Shown: piece after piece, positions 23,560 through 32,048 of the stretch
How the letters are laid out: each line of letters starts with the position of its first letter
Position numbering within the stretch: position 1 is the first letter of the stretch
Source of the DNA: JAAZLS01 sp964463285
Lineage (GTDB): Bacteria > Bacillota > Dethiobacteria > DTU022
DNA: 64,000 nucleotides
Assembly (NCBI GenBank): GCA_964463285.1
Contig: CAYXBB010000001.1
Span: 1-64,000 of the forward strand
Direction: 5' to 3'
The notes under the pieces: generated by a model
Database searches by the model: none
Told to the model about the DNA's origin: nothing
The model's input: the letters and a program-made list of their open reading frames with translations, nothing else
Position numbers and translations under genes: made by a program

Positions 23560-24576
23560 CTATTTTAAAGGGATATTTTCGCTCTCTTTTTTCGGATCCC
23601 GGAGCATTAGTTCCCGGACCGCCTCCCGAGGGGGTTTCCCATGGTAAAGCACCCGATATATCCCCTCCGTAATCGGCATTTCCACTCCTACCTGTTGGGA
23701 TAAATGATAGGCGGCCCGGGTAGTAACAATACCTTCCGCTACCGCCGCCATCTCTTGTTGGATTTTATCCAGGGGGATCCCTTTCCCTAATTTGTAGCCC
23801 ACCGAGCGGTTCCGGCTATGGCGGCTTCCGCAGGTTACAAACAGATCTCCAACCCCGGAAAGGCCGGAAAAAGTAGAAGCCTTGGCCCCCAAGGCCACTC
23901 CCAGGCGGGTTATCTCCGTCAGTCCCCGGGTAACCAGGGCGGCCTTTATATTATCGCCCAGTTCCAGCCCATCCAGAATCCCGGCGCCCAGGGCAATTAC
24001 ATTTTTCAGCGCTCCTCCCAGCTCTACACCGGTCAGATCGGGGTTAGTATATACTCTAAAATAAGGACCCATCATTGCTTCCTGAACTTGCCTGGCTGTA
24101 TCATGGTCCACAGAAGCTGCTACCGTAGCTGAGGGTAGACCCCTGGAGACCTCTTCCGCGTGATTGGGGCCGGAGATACTGGCCAGCCGTCGGTGATACC
24201 GCTGAGGCAGTTCCTGCTGCAGCACTTGAGATAAACGCAGGTAGGTGTTGTCTTCCAACCCCTTGGCTACATTAATGATCAAGGGTTGATAGGGCAAAAG
24301 ACCGGCAATTTTTACGGCAATTTGCCTGACTCCCTGGGAGGGCACCGCCAGTATGATCAGCTCTTTACCCCAGAGCGCCTCTTCCAAGCTCAAGGTGGGA
24401 CGGATCGTATCAGGCAATTTAACCCCGGGAAGATAGGTTTCGTTGATCCGTTTCAATAAAATAGTTTTATACAACCCGGTATTCCTGACCCAAAGATGGA
24501 TCCCATAACCCTTTGCGGAAAGAACTGTGGCCAGCGCGGTTCCCCATCCCCCCGCACCGATAATCGCTACTTTCAC
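23560..24576 (-). CDS. gpsA: Glycerol-3-phosphate dehydrogenase [NAD(P)+]
   Basis: GpsA reduces dihydroxyacetone phosphate to sn-glycerol-3-phosphate for membrane lipids. The 338-residue protein has the dinucleotide-binding GAGGWGTALATVL at 7-19, AVPSQGVRQ, NVAKGLE, SGPNHAEEV, GALKNVIALGAGILDGL (catalytic lysine) and SGVGDLFVTC. The length is typical. Its ATG overlaps the end of plsY by four bases, so der-plsY-gpsA form one unit in which the last two genes make and use the same phospholipid precursor. Confidence 0.97.
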   Translation of the reverse strand: MKVAIIGAGGWGTALATVLSAKGYGIHLWVRNTGLYKTILLKRINETYLPGVKLPDTIRPTLSLEEALWGKELIILAVPSQGVRQIAVKIAGLLPYQPLIINVAKGLEDNTYLRLSQVLQQELPQRYHRRLASISGPNHAEEVSRGLPSATVAASVDHDTARQVQEAMMGPYFRVYTNPDLTGVELGGALKNVIALGAGILDGLELGDNIKAALVTRGLTEITRLGVALGAKASTFSGLSGVGDLFVTCGSRHSRNRSVGYKLGKGIPLDKIQQEMAAVAEGIVTTRAAYHLSQQVGVEMPITEGIYRVLYHGKPPREAVRELMLRDPKKESENIPLK

Positions 24577-25208
24577 TTGGCAGATCCTCCTCCCCGACGC
24601 CCCGGCATATCAAGCTTTTTGCCCAGTTTGGATTCGGTCCCATTTATTAACCGCCCGATATTGGCCCGGTGTCGGAAAATAACCAGTGCGGAGATGGCCA
24701 GTCCAAAAAAAATATTAACCGGTGGATACCCAAATCCCCATAGAAGTGCCGGAAAGGCCACTGCCGCCAGAATTGAAACCATGGACATATAGCGGGTTAG
24801 CACTATCACCACTCCCGCCAGGATCAGGATTATCCCCCAGACGGGTGCCCCCACCAACCCAAACAAAATGCCCAGGGCGGTAGCGGTTCCTTTTCCACCT
24901 TTAAAACCTAGAAATACGGGCCAGCAATGCCCGGTTAACACTGCCAGCGCCGCCAACCACCAGAAATGCTCCTGCCCGGTAAGCAAACGGGCCAACCCAA
25001 TGGCGGCAGTTCCTTTACCAACATCAAACAACAATACCAGCAGTGCTGCAGCAGGCCCCAGCAGGCGCATCACATTGGTAGCTCCGATATTGCCACTGCC
25101 GTAATTTCGGATATCTTCCCGTCTGAGAAATCGACCGGCCAGATATCCAAAGGGAACGGACCCCAGCAGGTAGGCAAGCACTATAGAGATGAAACCGCTC
25201 AAGGCCAT
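24573..25208 (-). CDS. plsY: Glycerol-3-phosphate acyltransferase PlsY
   Basis: PlsY moves the acyl group from acyl phosphate to glycerol-3-phosphate in the membrane. The 211-residue protein has five hydrophobic segments and the three family motifs: AYLLGSVPFGYLAGRF, GSGNIGATNVMRLLG, and FLGFKGGKGTATALG. It overlaps der by ten bases at its start and gpsA by four at its end. A poorly conserved 13-residue C-terminal tail (GRRGGGSAK) is ordinary for the family. Confidence 0.96.
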   Translation of the reverse strand: MALSGFISIVLAYLLGSVPFGYLAGRFLRREDIRNYGSGNIGATNVMRLLGPAAALLVLLFDVGKGTAAIGLARLLTGQEHFWWLAALAVLTGHCWPVFLGFKGGKGTATALGILFGLVGAPVWGIILILAGVVIVLTRYMSMVSILAAVAFPALLWGFGYPPVNIFFGLAISALVIFRHRANIGRLINGTESKLGKKLDMPGRRGGGSAK

Positions 25209-26530
25209 TCTCCTCTCCTGGATCTTTTATTTATAATGAATCGGATCGGCGTCCCGAAATATTCAAAGCTCTCCCGAAGGCGGTTTTCAAGATATCGCAG
25301 ATACGAAAAATGCATTAACCGGGGATCATTGACAAACAGCACAAATGTAGGAGGGCTTATCTTAGGTTGGGTGGCATAATAAATTTTCAGGCGCCGCCCT
25401 TTAACGGTGGGGGGAGGGGTCATAAGCACAGCGTCGGCTACCAGCTGGTTTAACCAGGAGGTAGGCAATCGCCGGCGTTGTTCTTCCCAGATCCGGTTAA
25501 TTAACGGAAACAGCCTCTCCACCCGGCGCCCGGTTAACGCCGAGATGAATGTAATCGGAGCATAACCGGCAAAGGCTATTTTATGTCTAATATCCTTCTC
25601 CAACTGCCGGCGGGACTCCTCTTTTGTCTCCACTAGATCCCATTTATTGACTACCAGTATCAGCCCTTTTCCCGCCCCATCGATATATCCGGCCAGTTTG
25701 ATATCCTGCTCGGTTACCCCCTCCGCCCCATCCAAAAGTAGTAAAGCCAGATCTGAACGATCTGCTGCGCCAAGGGAGCGGAGCACGCTGTAATATTCCA
25801 CCTTTTCTTTTACCTGGCTTTTCTTTCGTACCCCTGCAGTGTCAATTAATATGTAGTTTCGATTTTTGTACTGAAACCGGCTATCAACCGCTTCCCGGGT
25901 AGTTCCCGGCTGTTCACTGACGATAACCCTTTCTTCTCCCAGTAGGGTATTAACCAAAGATGATTTGCCGACATTCGGACGTCCCATTACCGCAACCTTT
26001 ATGGTATCGGGAGGGTAAAGCGGATCCTCCTGCTCTGGAAGAGCACTATAAATATTATCCAGCAGATCACCGATTCCCCGGCCGTGGGCGGAGGACACCG
26101 GTTGGGGTTCTCCCAGTCCCAGGCTATAAAATGAATACAGATAATAGTGGTCCTCCGGGGTGTCCACCTTGTTTACTACCGGAATAATGGGTTTACCGCT
26201 GCGGCGTAAAAAAGAGGCTATCTCTCCATCAAGCGGGGTAAGTCCTTCCCGGGCATCAAGGATCAGCAAAATTACCGCCGCCTCTTCGATCGCCACCTCT
26301 GCCTGCCGGCGCACCTGTTCGGAGAGTAAGTTTTCACGTTCAAAGGTAACTCCTCCGGTATCTATAATCGTAAACTGCCGGCCGCTCCACTCTACAAGGC
26401 CATAAAGCCTGTCCCGAGTAATTCCGGGCATTTTTTCCACTATTGCCGTGCGGGCGGAGGTCAGGCGATTAAACAAAGTGGATTTTCCTACATTGGGGCG
26501 GCCTACAATCGCTACCAGATTGCCGGGCAC
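25199..26530 (-). CDS. der: Ribosome-assembly GTPase Der (EngA)
   Basis: Der is an essential tandem GTPase for 50S subunit maturation. The 443-residue protein has two G domains: GRPNVGKSTLFNRL at 9-22 with DTGGV and NKVD, and GRPNVGKSSLVNTLLG near 183-198 with DTAGV and NKWD. A C-terminal KH-like domain ends FRIINKRSRRG-like. The start appears to be GTG after a GAGGGGG ribosome site. It lies 15 bases after the DUF512 gene. Confidence 0.97.
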   Translation of the reverse strand: MPGNLVAIVGRPNVGKSTLFNRLTSARTAIVEKMPGITRDRLYGLVEWSGRQFTIIDTGGVTFERENLLSEQVRRQAEVAIEEAAVILLILDAREGLTPLDGEIASFLRRSGKPIIPVVNKVDTPEDHYYLYSFYSLGLGEPQPVSSAHGRGIGDLLDNIYSALPEQEDPLYPPDTIKVAVMGRPNVGKSSLVNTLLGEERVIVSEQPGTTREAVDSRFQYKNRNYILIDTAGVRKKSQVKEKVEYYSVLRSLGAADRSDLALLLLDGAEGVTEQDIKLAGYIDGAGKGLILVVNKWDLVETKEESRRQLEKDIRHKIAFAGYAPITFISALTGRRVERLFPLINRIWEEQRRRLPTSWLNQLVADAVLMTPPPTVKGRRLKIYYATQPKISPPTFVLFVNDPRLMHFSYLRYLENRLRESFEYFGTPIRFIINKRSRRGEWP

Positions 26531-26545
26531 CTAGCTTCCCCCTCT

Positions 26546-27892
26546 CTATCGGTTTGATTCTGGTTTTTTGTTGATGGCCCCGGCCAGTTTGCCAAGTTCT
26601 CGGGCAAAATGTATGGGACCGTTTACCGGAATTAGTGATATGCGCAAGCAGCGTTCAACTTGGTCCGGGGTTAAGTCGTCCAAAAACAAGTTCCCTCCGT
26701 TGTTCTTAAGCATGGCCGCAGGAAAAAATACCGTTTCACCCGGGATAACATTCCGCAGGCCATCTTTTAAATCTTTCCCGGTAAGCAGGCCGGCCGCCGT
26801 AACCGCCTCTCCAAAAAATCTATTTTTGATAACCAGCAGCTCGGCTTCCAGGCGGTTTATAAGCCCCAGTCTACCCAGCAGTTGTTCAAGCAGGTGAGCT
26901 GCTTCTACTCCGGTAACCAGGGTTATCTTTAAACGACGGGAAAAAGCGGCGGGCAGGGAGCTGTCTATTTCTGCCAATTCCTCTAAAAACAGGCGGGCCA
27001 TCCCCACCCCGTTTTCCAACTGGGGGAATCTTTCGTACTCTTCAATCTCCGGATAAGGGGTGTTTGCCAGGCGGTAAAATTCATCGGATAAAAAAACAAA
27101 CCTGCTTCCCCGCCCGTTTAAGAAACTGTTTTGCAGTCCCCGGATCTGTGCGATCACTTTGCAGGCCTCCACAGAAGTCAGGCGGCGCAGTATCGTGGGG
27201 GGCTCCCCATGCGCGGTTAATCCTACTGGAACCACGGCCACACTTAACATTGATTCGCCCATACTTTCCAGGTCTGTTACCGTTTTTAACAGATCCGCCC
27301 CCAAATTATACCCCGGGCACAGCACTATTTGGGCATGAATTTTTATCCCGGCGCGCAGCAAATATTTGAGATTTTCGAGACCGCGGCCGGCCTGTGGGTT
27401 CCGGAAAAGCCGACATCGCAGTTCCGGATTGGTGGAATGAACCGAAACATAAAGCGGAGAAAGCTGCAACTTTACTATGCGTTTCAACTCCCGATCGGTA
27501 AGGTTGTTTAAAGTAATATAGTTCCCATAAAGAAAAGAGAGGCGATAGTCATCATCCTTAAGGTACAGCGAATTTCGCATACCGGAAGGGTTTTGGTCTA
27601 CAAAGCAAAACAAGCAATGATTGCGACAACAGATCAGGGGAGCAATGGTGGGAGGGGTGAACTGCACGCCCAGAGGTCGGCAAGATGCCTTGTAAACAAT
27701 CATTCGGCGCAGGGGGCCGTTTCCGGTTTGTACCAGCAGGGACAGTCGTTCATCGGCTGCCCAGATCCGGTAATCGATTATATCACCCGAGGATCGCCGG
27801 CCATCCAGGCTCCATAGCCTATCCCCGGCAACTATCCCGGTCAAATCCGCTGGAGAACCGGGGGTTACTTTAGAAACCCTAGCCCCGTTCAT
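26546..27892 (-). CDS. DUF512 radical-SAM-like protein with N-terminal PDZ domain
   Basis: The 448-residue protein starts with a PDZ-like segment (VSKVTPGSPADLTGIVAGDRL) and then a radical SAM domain whose cluster motif is CRNHCLFCFVDQNPSGMR. Next come LSFLYGNYITLNNL and the DUF512 region with FVFLSDEFYRLAN and GVEAAHLLEQLL. It is conserved in anaerobic Firmicutes, nearly always beside der; the reaction is not known to me. The ATG at 27890-27892 follows AAGGAG by seven bases. Its linkage to a ribosome-assembly GTPase hints at rRNA, tRNA or protein modification, but that is inference. Confidence 0.88.
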   Translation of the reverse strand: MNGARVSKVTPGSPADLTGIVAGDRLWSLDGRRSSGDIIDYRIWAADERLSLLVQTGNGPLRRMIVYKASCRPLGVQFTPPTIAPLICCRNHCLFCFVDQNPSGMRNSLYLKDDDYRLSFLYGNYITLNNLTDRELKRIVKLQLSPLYVSVHSTNPELRCRLFRNPQAGRGLENLKYLLRAGIKIHAQIVLCPGYNLGADLLKTVTDLESMGESMLSVAVVPVGLTAHGEPPTILRRLTSVEACKVIAQIRGLQNSFLNGRGSRFVFLSDEFYRLANTPYPEIEEYERFPQLENGVGMARLFLEELAEIDSSLPAAFSRRLKITLVTGVEAAHLLEQLLGRLGLINRLEAELLVIKNRFFGEAVTAAGLLTGKDLKDGLRNVIPGETVFFPAAMLKNNGGNLFLDDLTPDQVERCLRISLIPVNGPIHFARELGKLAGAINKKPESNR

Positions 27893-28139
27893 GTTCAATC
27901 TCCTTCCCGGAAATTCACTAGAAACGTTCTTTTAATTATCACCGATCCCCGGGTTTGGTGTCAACCGAAGGCCGGTGGCAAATTAACCAAAGGGTTGTTC
28001 TTGCCTCCTGTCCGCCGGGAATCACGGAGGCTGCATGGAATACCGCCCCTGCCTCATTTTTACTCGGACGGCCTAGTTCACCTTCAAGGATGGACTAGCC
28101 CTACCCCCGCAAACGCAAACAATTTGGAACCAGTACCGG

Positions 28140-28700
28140 TTAGCGGGTTAAGGCAAATAGATCGAATCGGTTTTCCAGCAGCTCCACCTGTTGAAGAAAC
28201 CTCCGGTAATTTAACCTTATCCCATAACACACCAGGAGGCGCCCGATAACCGTTATGCCCAGCCGGCGGGAAATAAACCCTCCGATGCGGGCTATCCAGT
28301 TTATTCCGGAGAAACAATCCAGGATCGCCGCCCTGCCGGGCGGCACCTCCAGCAGCGGCAATATTTCTTGCAGCAATCTTTTTATCTCTATTCTCCATTG
28401 CCTGCTACCCAATACATATATTTTATTACCACTTTGATCTTGACCCATGGGGTATAGGGAGCCTACATCATGGTTATTAATCCGATCAAAATAAGGCAAT
28501 CGGATCAATTCCTGATTAGTAGGGATTCTGTTTCGGGGAAGGAGATTAAGGTAAATTGAGGCGGCAATTACCGAGGAATGAGTTCCGCCGTAACATTGAA
28601 AAATCACCAGCTTCTCACCGGGTTTTTTTATCGCTTCCCTCAGGGAGGCCAGGGTCTTGAGGGCTATTTCTGCCGGGACCGCCGGAAGGGGCACAGTCAA
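28140..28700 (-). CDS. DUF3189 family protein
   Basis: The 186-residue protein contains the family signature VIFQCYGGTHSSVIAASIYLNLLP (about 31-54, spelled here only as a landmark around CYGGTHSS), RIPTNQELIRLPYFDRIN and GRLLVCYGIRLNYRRF near the end. The CYGGTHSS motif looks like a phosphate-binding or redox loop, but no activity is established. A 30-residue N-terminal extension is longer than the family form I recall, so the true start may be a GTG nearer the motif. It follows the small capping-subunit gene with one base between them. Confidence 0.7.
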   Translation of the reverse strand: MTVPLPAVPAEIALKTLASLREAIKKPGEKLVIFQCYGGTHSSVIAASIYLNLLPRNRIPTNQELIRLPYFDRINNHDVGSLYPMGQDQSGNKIYVLGSRQWRIEIKRLLQEILPLLEVPPGRAAILDCFSGINWIARIGGFISRRLGITVIGRLLVCYGIRLNYRRFLQQVELLENRFDLFALTR

Positions 28701-28701
28701 T

Positions 28702-28896
28702 TCAATGCCGGACTAAAATATAAACCCCGTTCTCCAGATCATGGGCAACCCCACCGGTAATCCTGGAGAGATAGGCGGAAATCCGATCAAGCTCCGGCCG
28801 ATCCCGGGCAAAAAATATCGGTGCACCGCCGCCCTCCACCAGTTCAAGACTCAAGGTAACCACCGCCAGGATAGTTTGGTTTATTGAAATTCCCAA
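28702..28896 (-). CDS. Small protein resembling the capping complex subunit for YIEGIA
   Basis: A 64-residue protein (ISINQTILAVVTLSLELVEG, FFARDRPELDRISAYLSRIT, ending ENGVYILVRH). Similar small proteins between YIEGIA and DUF3189 genes are named capping complex subunit for YIEGIA in current bacterial annotation. No enzymatic motif is visible. The gene order here (YIEGIA, this gene, DUF3189) is what supports the call. It probably binds the YIEGIA membrane protein in spore formers. Confidence 0.65.
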   Translation of the reverse strand: MGISINQTILAVVTLSLELVEGGGAPIFFARDRPELDRISAYLSRITGGVAHDLENGVYILVRH

Positions 28897-28926
28897 CTTA
28901 GCTCATCGCCCTTCTTTCTTCCTCCA

Positions 28927-29817
28927 CTAATCGGCGGCCTTGTAACCCGCCCTGGATTTTAAGGGATAGGTAGTGGAGCTTTCCAGAACCGGCACCCTCT
29001 TGATCGCCATCAAAAGACACTCCATATCCATCTCCAGGGGAAAAATGATCATGGCCACCCGGCCGGTATCCAGATCTCTTCTCAGCAGCGGGGTAAATTC
29101 GGCGGTATCCATGTCTTTGTAAATCCCCAATTGAACAGAAGCATCATGGGCGATCGCCATTCTCTGACCGTTATTGCCCAGGATTTCCCGGGCATTATCA
29201 TCAAAGGGTTCCAGAATTACCCCCAGGCCCCGCTGCATTATCTTTTGGTGAACCTCTTCCCGGGCCAGATTGATCAGCTGGATATCTTCTACAAACAGGT
29301 TGGATCCTGCAAAGCGAATTTCTGCAGGACGAACCCGGGCTATTTCTTCTATAACCCGACCGTGCATTAACCGTTGAGCCACAGCCAAAACTAACCCTCC
29401 GATCAGCAGGCTAAAAATATAGTGAGCATAATAGGCCACCCCGCTTACCAGCAGGGAGATAAGTATAACCAGGTAGTTGCGGGCCTCAAACACCCGGGAT
29501 ATGCCTTCGATATAATCGGGCCCACGGGTGACCAGGTTGCCAAAATCGAGGGCAATGAGAGTCTTACGCTCCGTTTCCCGGACATCCCTGAATTGAGTGG
29601 CCGCCAAAGATAAAAATGTTACCGCGGTAAATTCTTTTTCTGCCAGTGCCGGAATGGCCAGCGCCCCAAGAACCGCTGCAATCAAACCCAGCGAGAGGTG
29701 GGTGATGTATCCGTGGGGGTATCCGGGGTACTGGCGGTAATCAGAGCGTAACAATAAATATCTTGCCGCTACCCCGAAGATAACTCCCAAACTAGTGGCC
29801 AGGATATACTTTTCCAT
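28927..29817 (-). CDS. YIEGIA-domain membrane protein
   Basis: The 296-residue protein has membrane segments near the N-terminus (VIFGVAARYLLLR, LSLGLIAAVLGALAIPAL) and near residue 115-150, with the diagnostic PDYIEGISRVFEARNYLVIL between them. The C-terminal half is soluble and alpha-beta. It is restricted to spore-forming Firmicutes as far as I recall, and its function is unknown. It stands 21 bases after spoIIP and 30 bases before the capping-subunit gene, which suggests a part in engulfment-stage membrane work. Confidence 0.82.
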   Translation of the reverse strand: MEKYILATSLGVIFGVAARYLLLRSDYRQYPGYPHGYITHLSLGLIAAVLGALAIPALAEKEFTAVTFLSLAATQFRDVRETERKTLIALDFGNLVTRGPDYIEGISRVFEARNYLVILISLLVSGVAYYAHYIFSLLIGGLVLAVAQRLMHGRVIEEIARVRPAEIRFAGSNLFVEDIQLINLAREEVHQKIMQRGLGVILEPFDDNAREILGNNGQRMAIAHDASVQLGIYKDMDTAEFTPLLRRDLDTGRVAMIIFPLEMDMECLLMAIKRVPVLESSTTYPLKSRAGYKAAD

Positions 29818-29838
29818 AATCTTTCGTCCAGCCGGTAA

Positions 29839-31035
29839 TCAGGAACCCGGCTCGTCATCTTTCCGTTTTCCCTTAGATTTAAACCCCTGGCTGAGATCGG
29901 CAAATTCACGACGGAAGAAAGAAACAATTTTCTCCCGCATCTCTTTCCAGCTACCGGCGGAGATCAACAGATAAATGAATACTGCCAGCACCAGGGCGAT
30001 TAACAATTTTAAAGCGCCCTGGGAAGCTATGCCGCCCCCCCCGGTTTGACCCTGTTGGGCATAAAGGTAAGTGTCCACTACATCGGCAAATAAAGCAACC
30101 GATTCTTCGGCTTGCTCTCGGGTGTTTGTATGCGCGCCTATTTCAATAAGGATGGCCCGGGGAGACAGATCCTGGTTATAGTTCCCCTGGGCCAGCAGGA
30201 TCCCCTTTATTAAACCCGGATGCCTGGAATCAGCCACCCGCTTTAGCTCTTCTGCAAAAAATTTATTACTACTTACATTCGGATTCTGGCGACCGACCAC
30301 CATCATAATCTGTACCAGATCACGGCCGTCTATATCCCGGTCATATTCCTCCGGTGGAACTGCATCCCGGTGGACATCAAACACCGCATCCAGATTGTCC
30401 GACACCAGATTTGTGGCTGTGCGCCGGGAACGGTTATAGGCCCCGGCATCATGGGGAACATGAGTTTCCTGTATATGCTCAACCGTTATCCCTTTGTTTT
30501 GTAGCGCTTCCCGGAAAGAGCGTCCTACCTTTATAATTCCACCGCCGGCATCATTGCTATCCACCCCATCACTGGGAACATAAGATTCTGCCCCATGGGA
30601 GTGATAAATGCCCACCGCTTCCCGGGCCTTCTGTACGGGTATAGCGGCCCCCCCTTTATTTTCAACCCCCGGATCCTCACTACTGGCTGCCGCATTCCCC
30701 CCCCTATCAGGTTTAGCCCAGGCGGTATCCTGATCAACTCTGGTTACCAGAAAAGATCTATTTTGATTATCAATGAATTGATCCCCGGCATGTAACAGCC
30801 GGGCGGTGTTCAAAATAACCTGGCCGGTAGTTTCATCTTTTAATACAAAATAGCCTTCTGTGCGTTCATCCAGATGATGTAGATCGAAATAATCGTTGTT
30901 AACCGCCTTTACAGGTGAAACCGGCGCTGTCATGATCAGCAATACCGCGGTTAGCAGCACAAATGTTGCCCGAACCCCGCCCATCGACAGTGGGTTAATT
31001 TTAACTTTCCTCCTCTGGTCAGCCTTGATCTTCAT
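29839..31035 (-). CDS. spoIIP: Stage II sporulation protein P (peptidoglycan amidase/endopeptidase)
   Basis: SpoIIP degrades septal peptidoglycan during forespore engulfment, acting with SpoIID and SpoIIM. The 398-residue protein has an N-terminal membrane anchor (about 21-40), a linker, and the catalytic domain with IYHSHGAESYVP, VFDVHRDAVP and LIEIGAHTNT, which contain the zinc and active-site residues. A second hydrophobic segment near 345-365 and a basic tail are less usual. ATG at 31033-31035 is nine bases after AGGAGG. It overlaps the end of the DUF1614 gene. SpoIIM is encoded in the same window at 60914. Confidence 0.93.
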   Translation of the reverse strand: MKIKADQRRKVKINPLSMGGVRATFVLLTAVLLIMTAPVSPVKAVNNDYFDLHHLDERTEGYFVLKDETTGQVILNTARLLHAGDQFIDNQNRSFLVTRVDQDTAWAKPDRGGNAAASSEDPGVENKGGAAIPVQKAREAVGIYHSHGAESYVPSDGVDSNDAGGGIIKVGRSFREALQNKGITVEHIQETHVPHDAGAYNRSRRTATNLVSDNLDAVFDVHRDAVPPEEYDRDIDGRDLVQIMMVVGRQNPNVSSNKFFAEELKRVADSRHPGLIKGILLAQGNYNQDLSPRAILIEIGAHTNTREQAEESVALFADVVDTYLYAQQGQTGGGGIASQGALKLLIALVLAVFIYLLISAGSWKEMREKIVSFFRREFADLSQGFKSKGKRKDDEPGS

Positions 31036-31705
31036 GCCCATCTCCCTCCTCTCGGGATCCGCCCAGACTGCGCAGAAGCTCTTCCGGACGATCCATGCTG
31101 GGCCCCCCCGCCAGCCGTTCTCTTATTTCTCCGATCAGTTCTGCCAGCCCCAGGGCAATCAGCCCCGAAATAAGGACCGCATCAAATATGCCGGCTCCGC
31201 CGATAACCAGCTTGCTCGTTCCCCCGGTAAACCACAGTTCCAGTCTGGTCACAATATCGTTTAAAACCATTGCCCCTACACCGGCCATAAACGCGGAACG
31301 CCGGGAACGGCCGGAAAGATATCCCACCACTCCGGCCGCCAAGGCCACAATATAAAGAGGATCCAGTAGAAAGGCATAGGTGGGCTCCACCGGAAATATT
31401 TTCAAAACCCCATAAACCACTACGGCGGTAATCAATATCGCAATGGCCGCCCTGCTTTTCTCAGCGGTGGTCCCCGCTTTAACAAACAGGTAGATCACTA
31501 AAACTACCGGGATAATTCCCCCACCGATATTAATAGACAGGTTGGAGGTAAGCGGCAGAGCAGGTATAGCCCCCCCCACTATCATTGCTCCGATAAATAA
31601 CAGGGCTGTTCGATCTGTCAGTTGCAAACGATCCAGAACCCGCTGGGTCAACCCGAGAAAAACCAGCACAGATATAACCAGCAATATGATCATGCCGACA
31701 GGCAT
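31019..31705 (-). CDS. DUF1614 family membrane protein
   Basis: The 228-residue protein has six or so membrane segments and a soluble charged tail. Recognisable stretches are LLFIGAMIVGGAIPALPL, SINIGGGIIPVVLVIYLFVK and VIGGAGIFDAVLISGLIALGLAE. DUF1614 proteins are conserved in Firmicutes near SpoIIP; their function is unknown. AGGAGG precedes the ATG, and the gene overlaps spoIIP by 17 bases, so the two are co-expressed. It may assist a sporulation membrane complex or a transport step; this is inference from context alone. Confidence 0.75.
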   Translation of the reverse strand: MPVGMIILLVISVLVFLGLTQRVLDRLQLTDRTALLFIGAMIVGGAIPALPLTSNLSINIGGGIIPVVLVIYLFVKAGTTAEKSRAAIAILITAVVVYGVLKIFPVEPTYAFLLDPLYIVALAAGVVGYLSGRSRRSAFMAGVGAMVLNDIVTRLELWFTGGTSKLVIGGAGIFDAVLISGLIALGLAELIGEIRERLAGGPSMDRPEELLRSLGGSREEGDGHEDQG

Positions 31706-32048
31706 AGAAACCCCTCCTCGTGGGATTCATTGCTTTTGATATCTTTTCCCACGTTAACCTTATTATTCAGATTCAGGTTACGAGAGGTGCCCATGTTGGC
31801 ATTTTCTCTGAACAATTTTGGAGTGACAATATACAATATACTGAACAAAAATAATTCGCAGCCGGGGCCCCAGCCATGATATTCGTTCCCAGCGTAGGGG
31901 GCCACAGTCATACCGAGATAGAATTTACACCCATCGCGGATTGCTGGAGGGGTGCCAACGTAATGCTTCATACCATATTGAGGCTTGATAAATTTAAACA
32001 GTTGTAATTCAACGGCAGGTTAACAGGATATTAAAACCGGAAATCAAA
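31706..32048. other. Intergenic stretch without a supported gene
   Basis: About 340 bases between the DUF1614 gene and fni. A 93-codon open frame on the minus strand runs into the DUF1614 start but has no ribosome site and no family I recognise. I see no clear promoter, hairpin or repeat. Confidence 0.5.

Noticed and set aside
31690..31971. 93-codon frame running into the DUF1614 start
   Set aside because: No Shine-Dalgarno and it overlaps the well-supported DUF1614 ribosome site; no family recognised.
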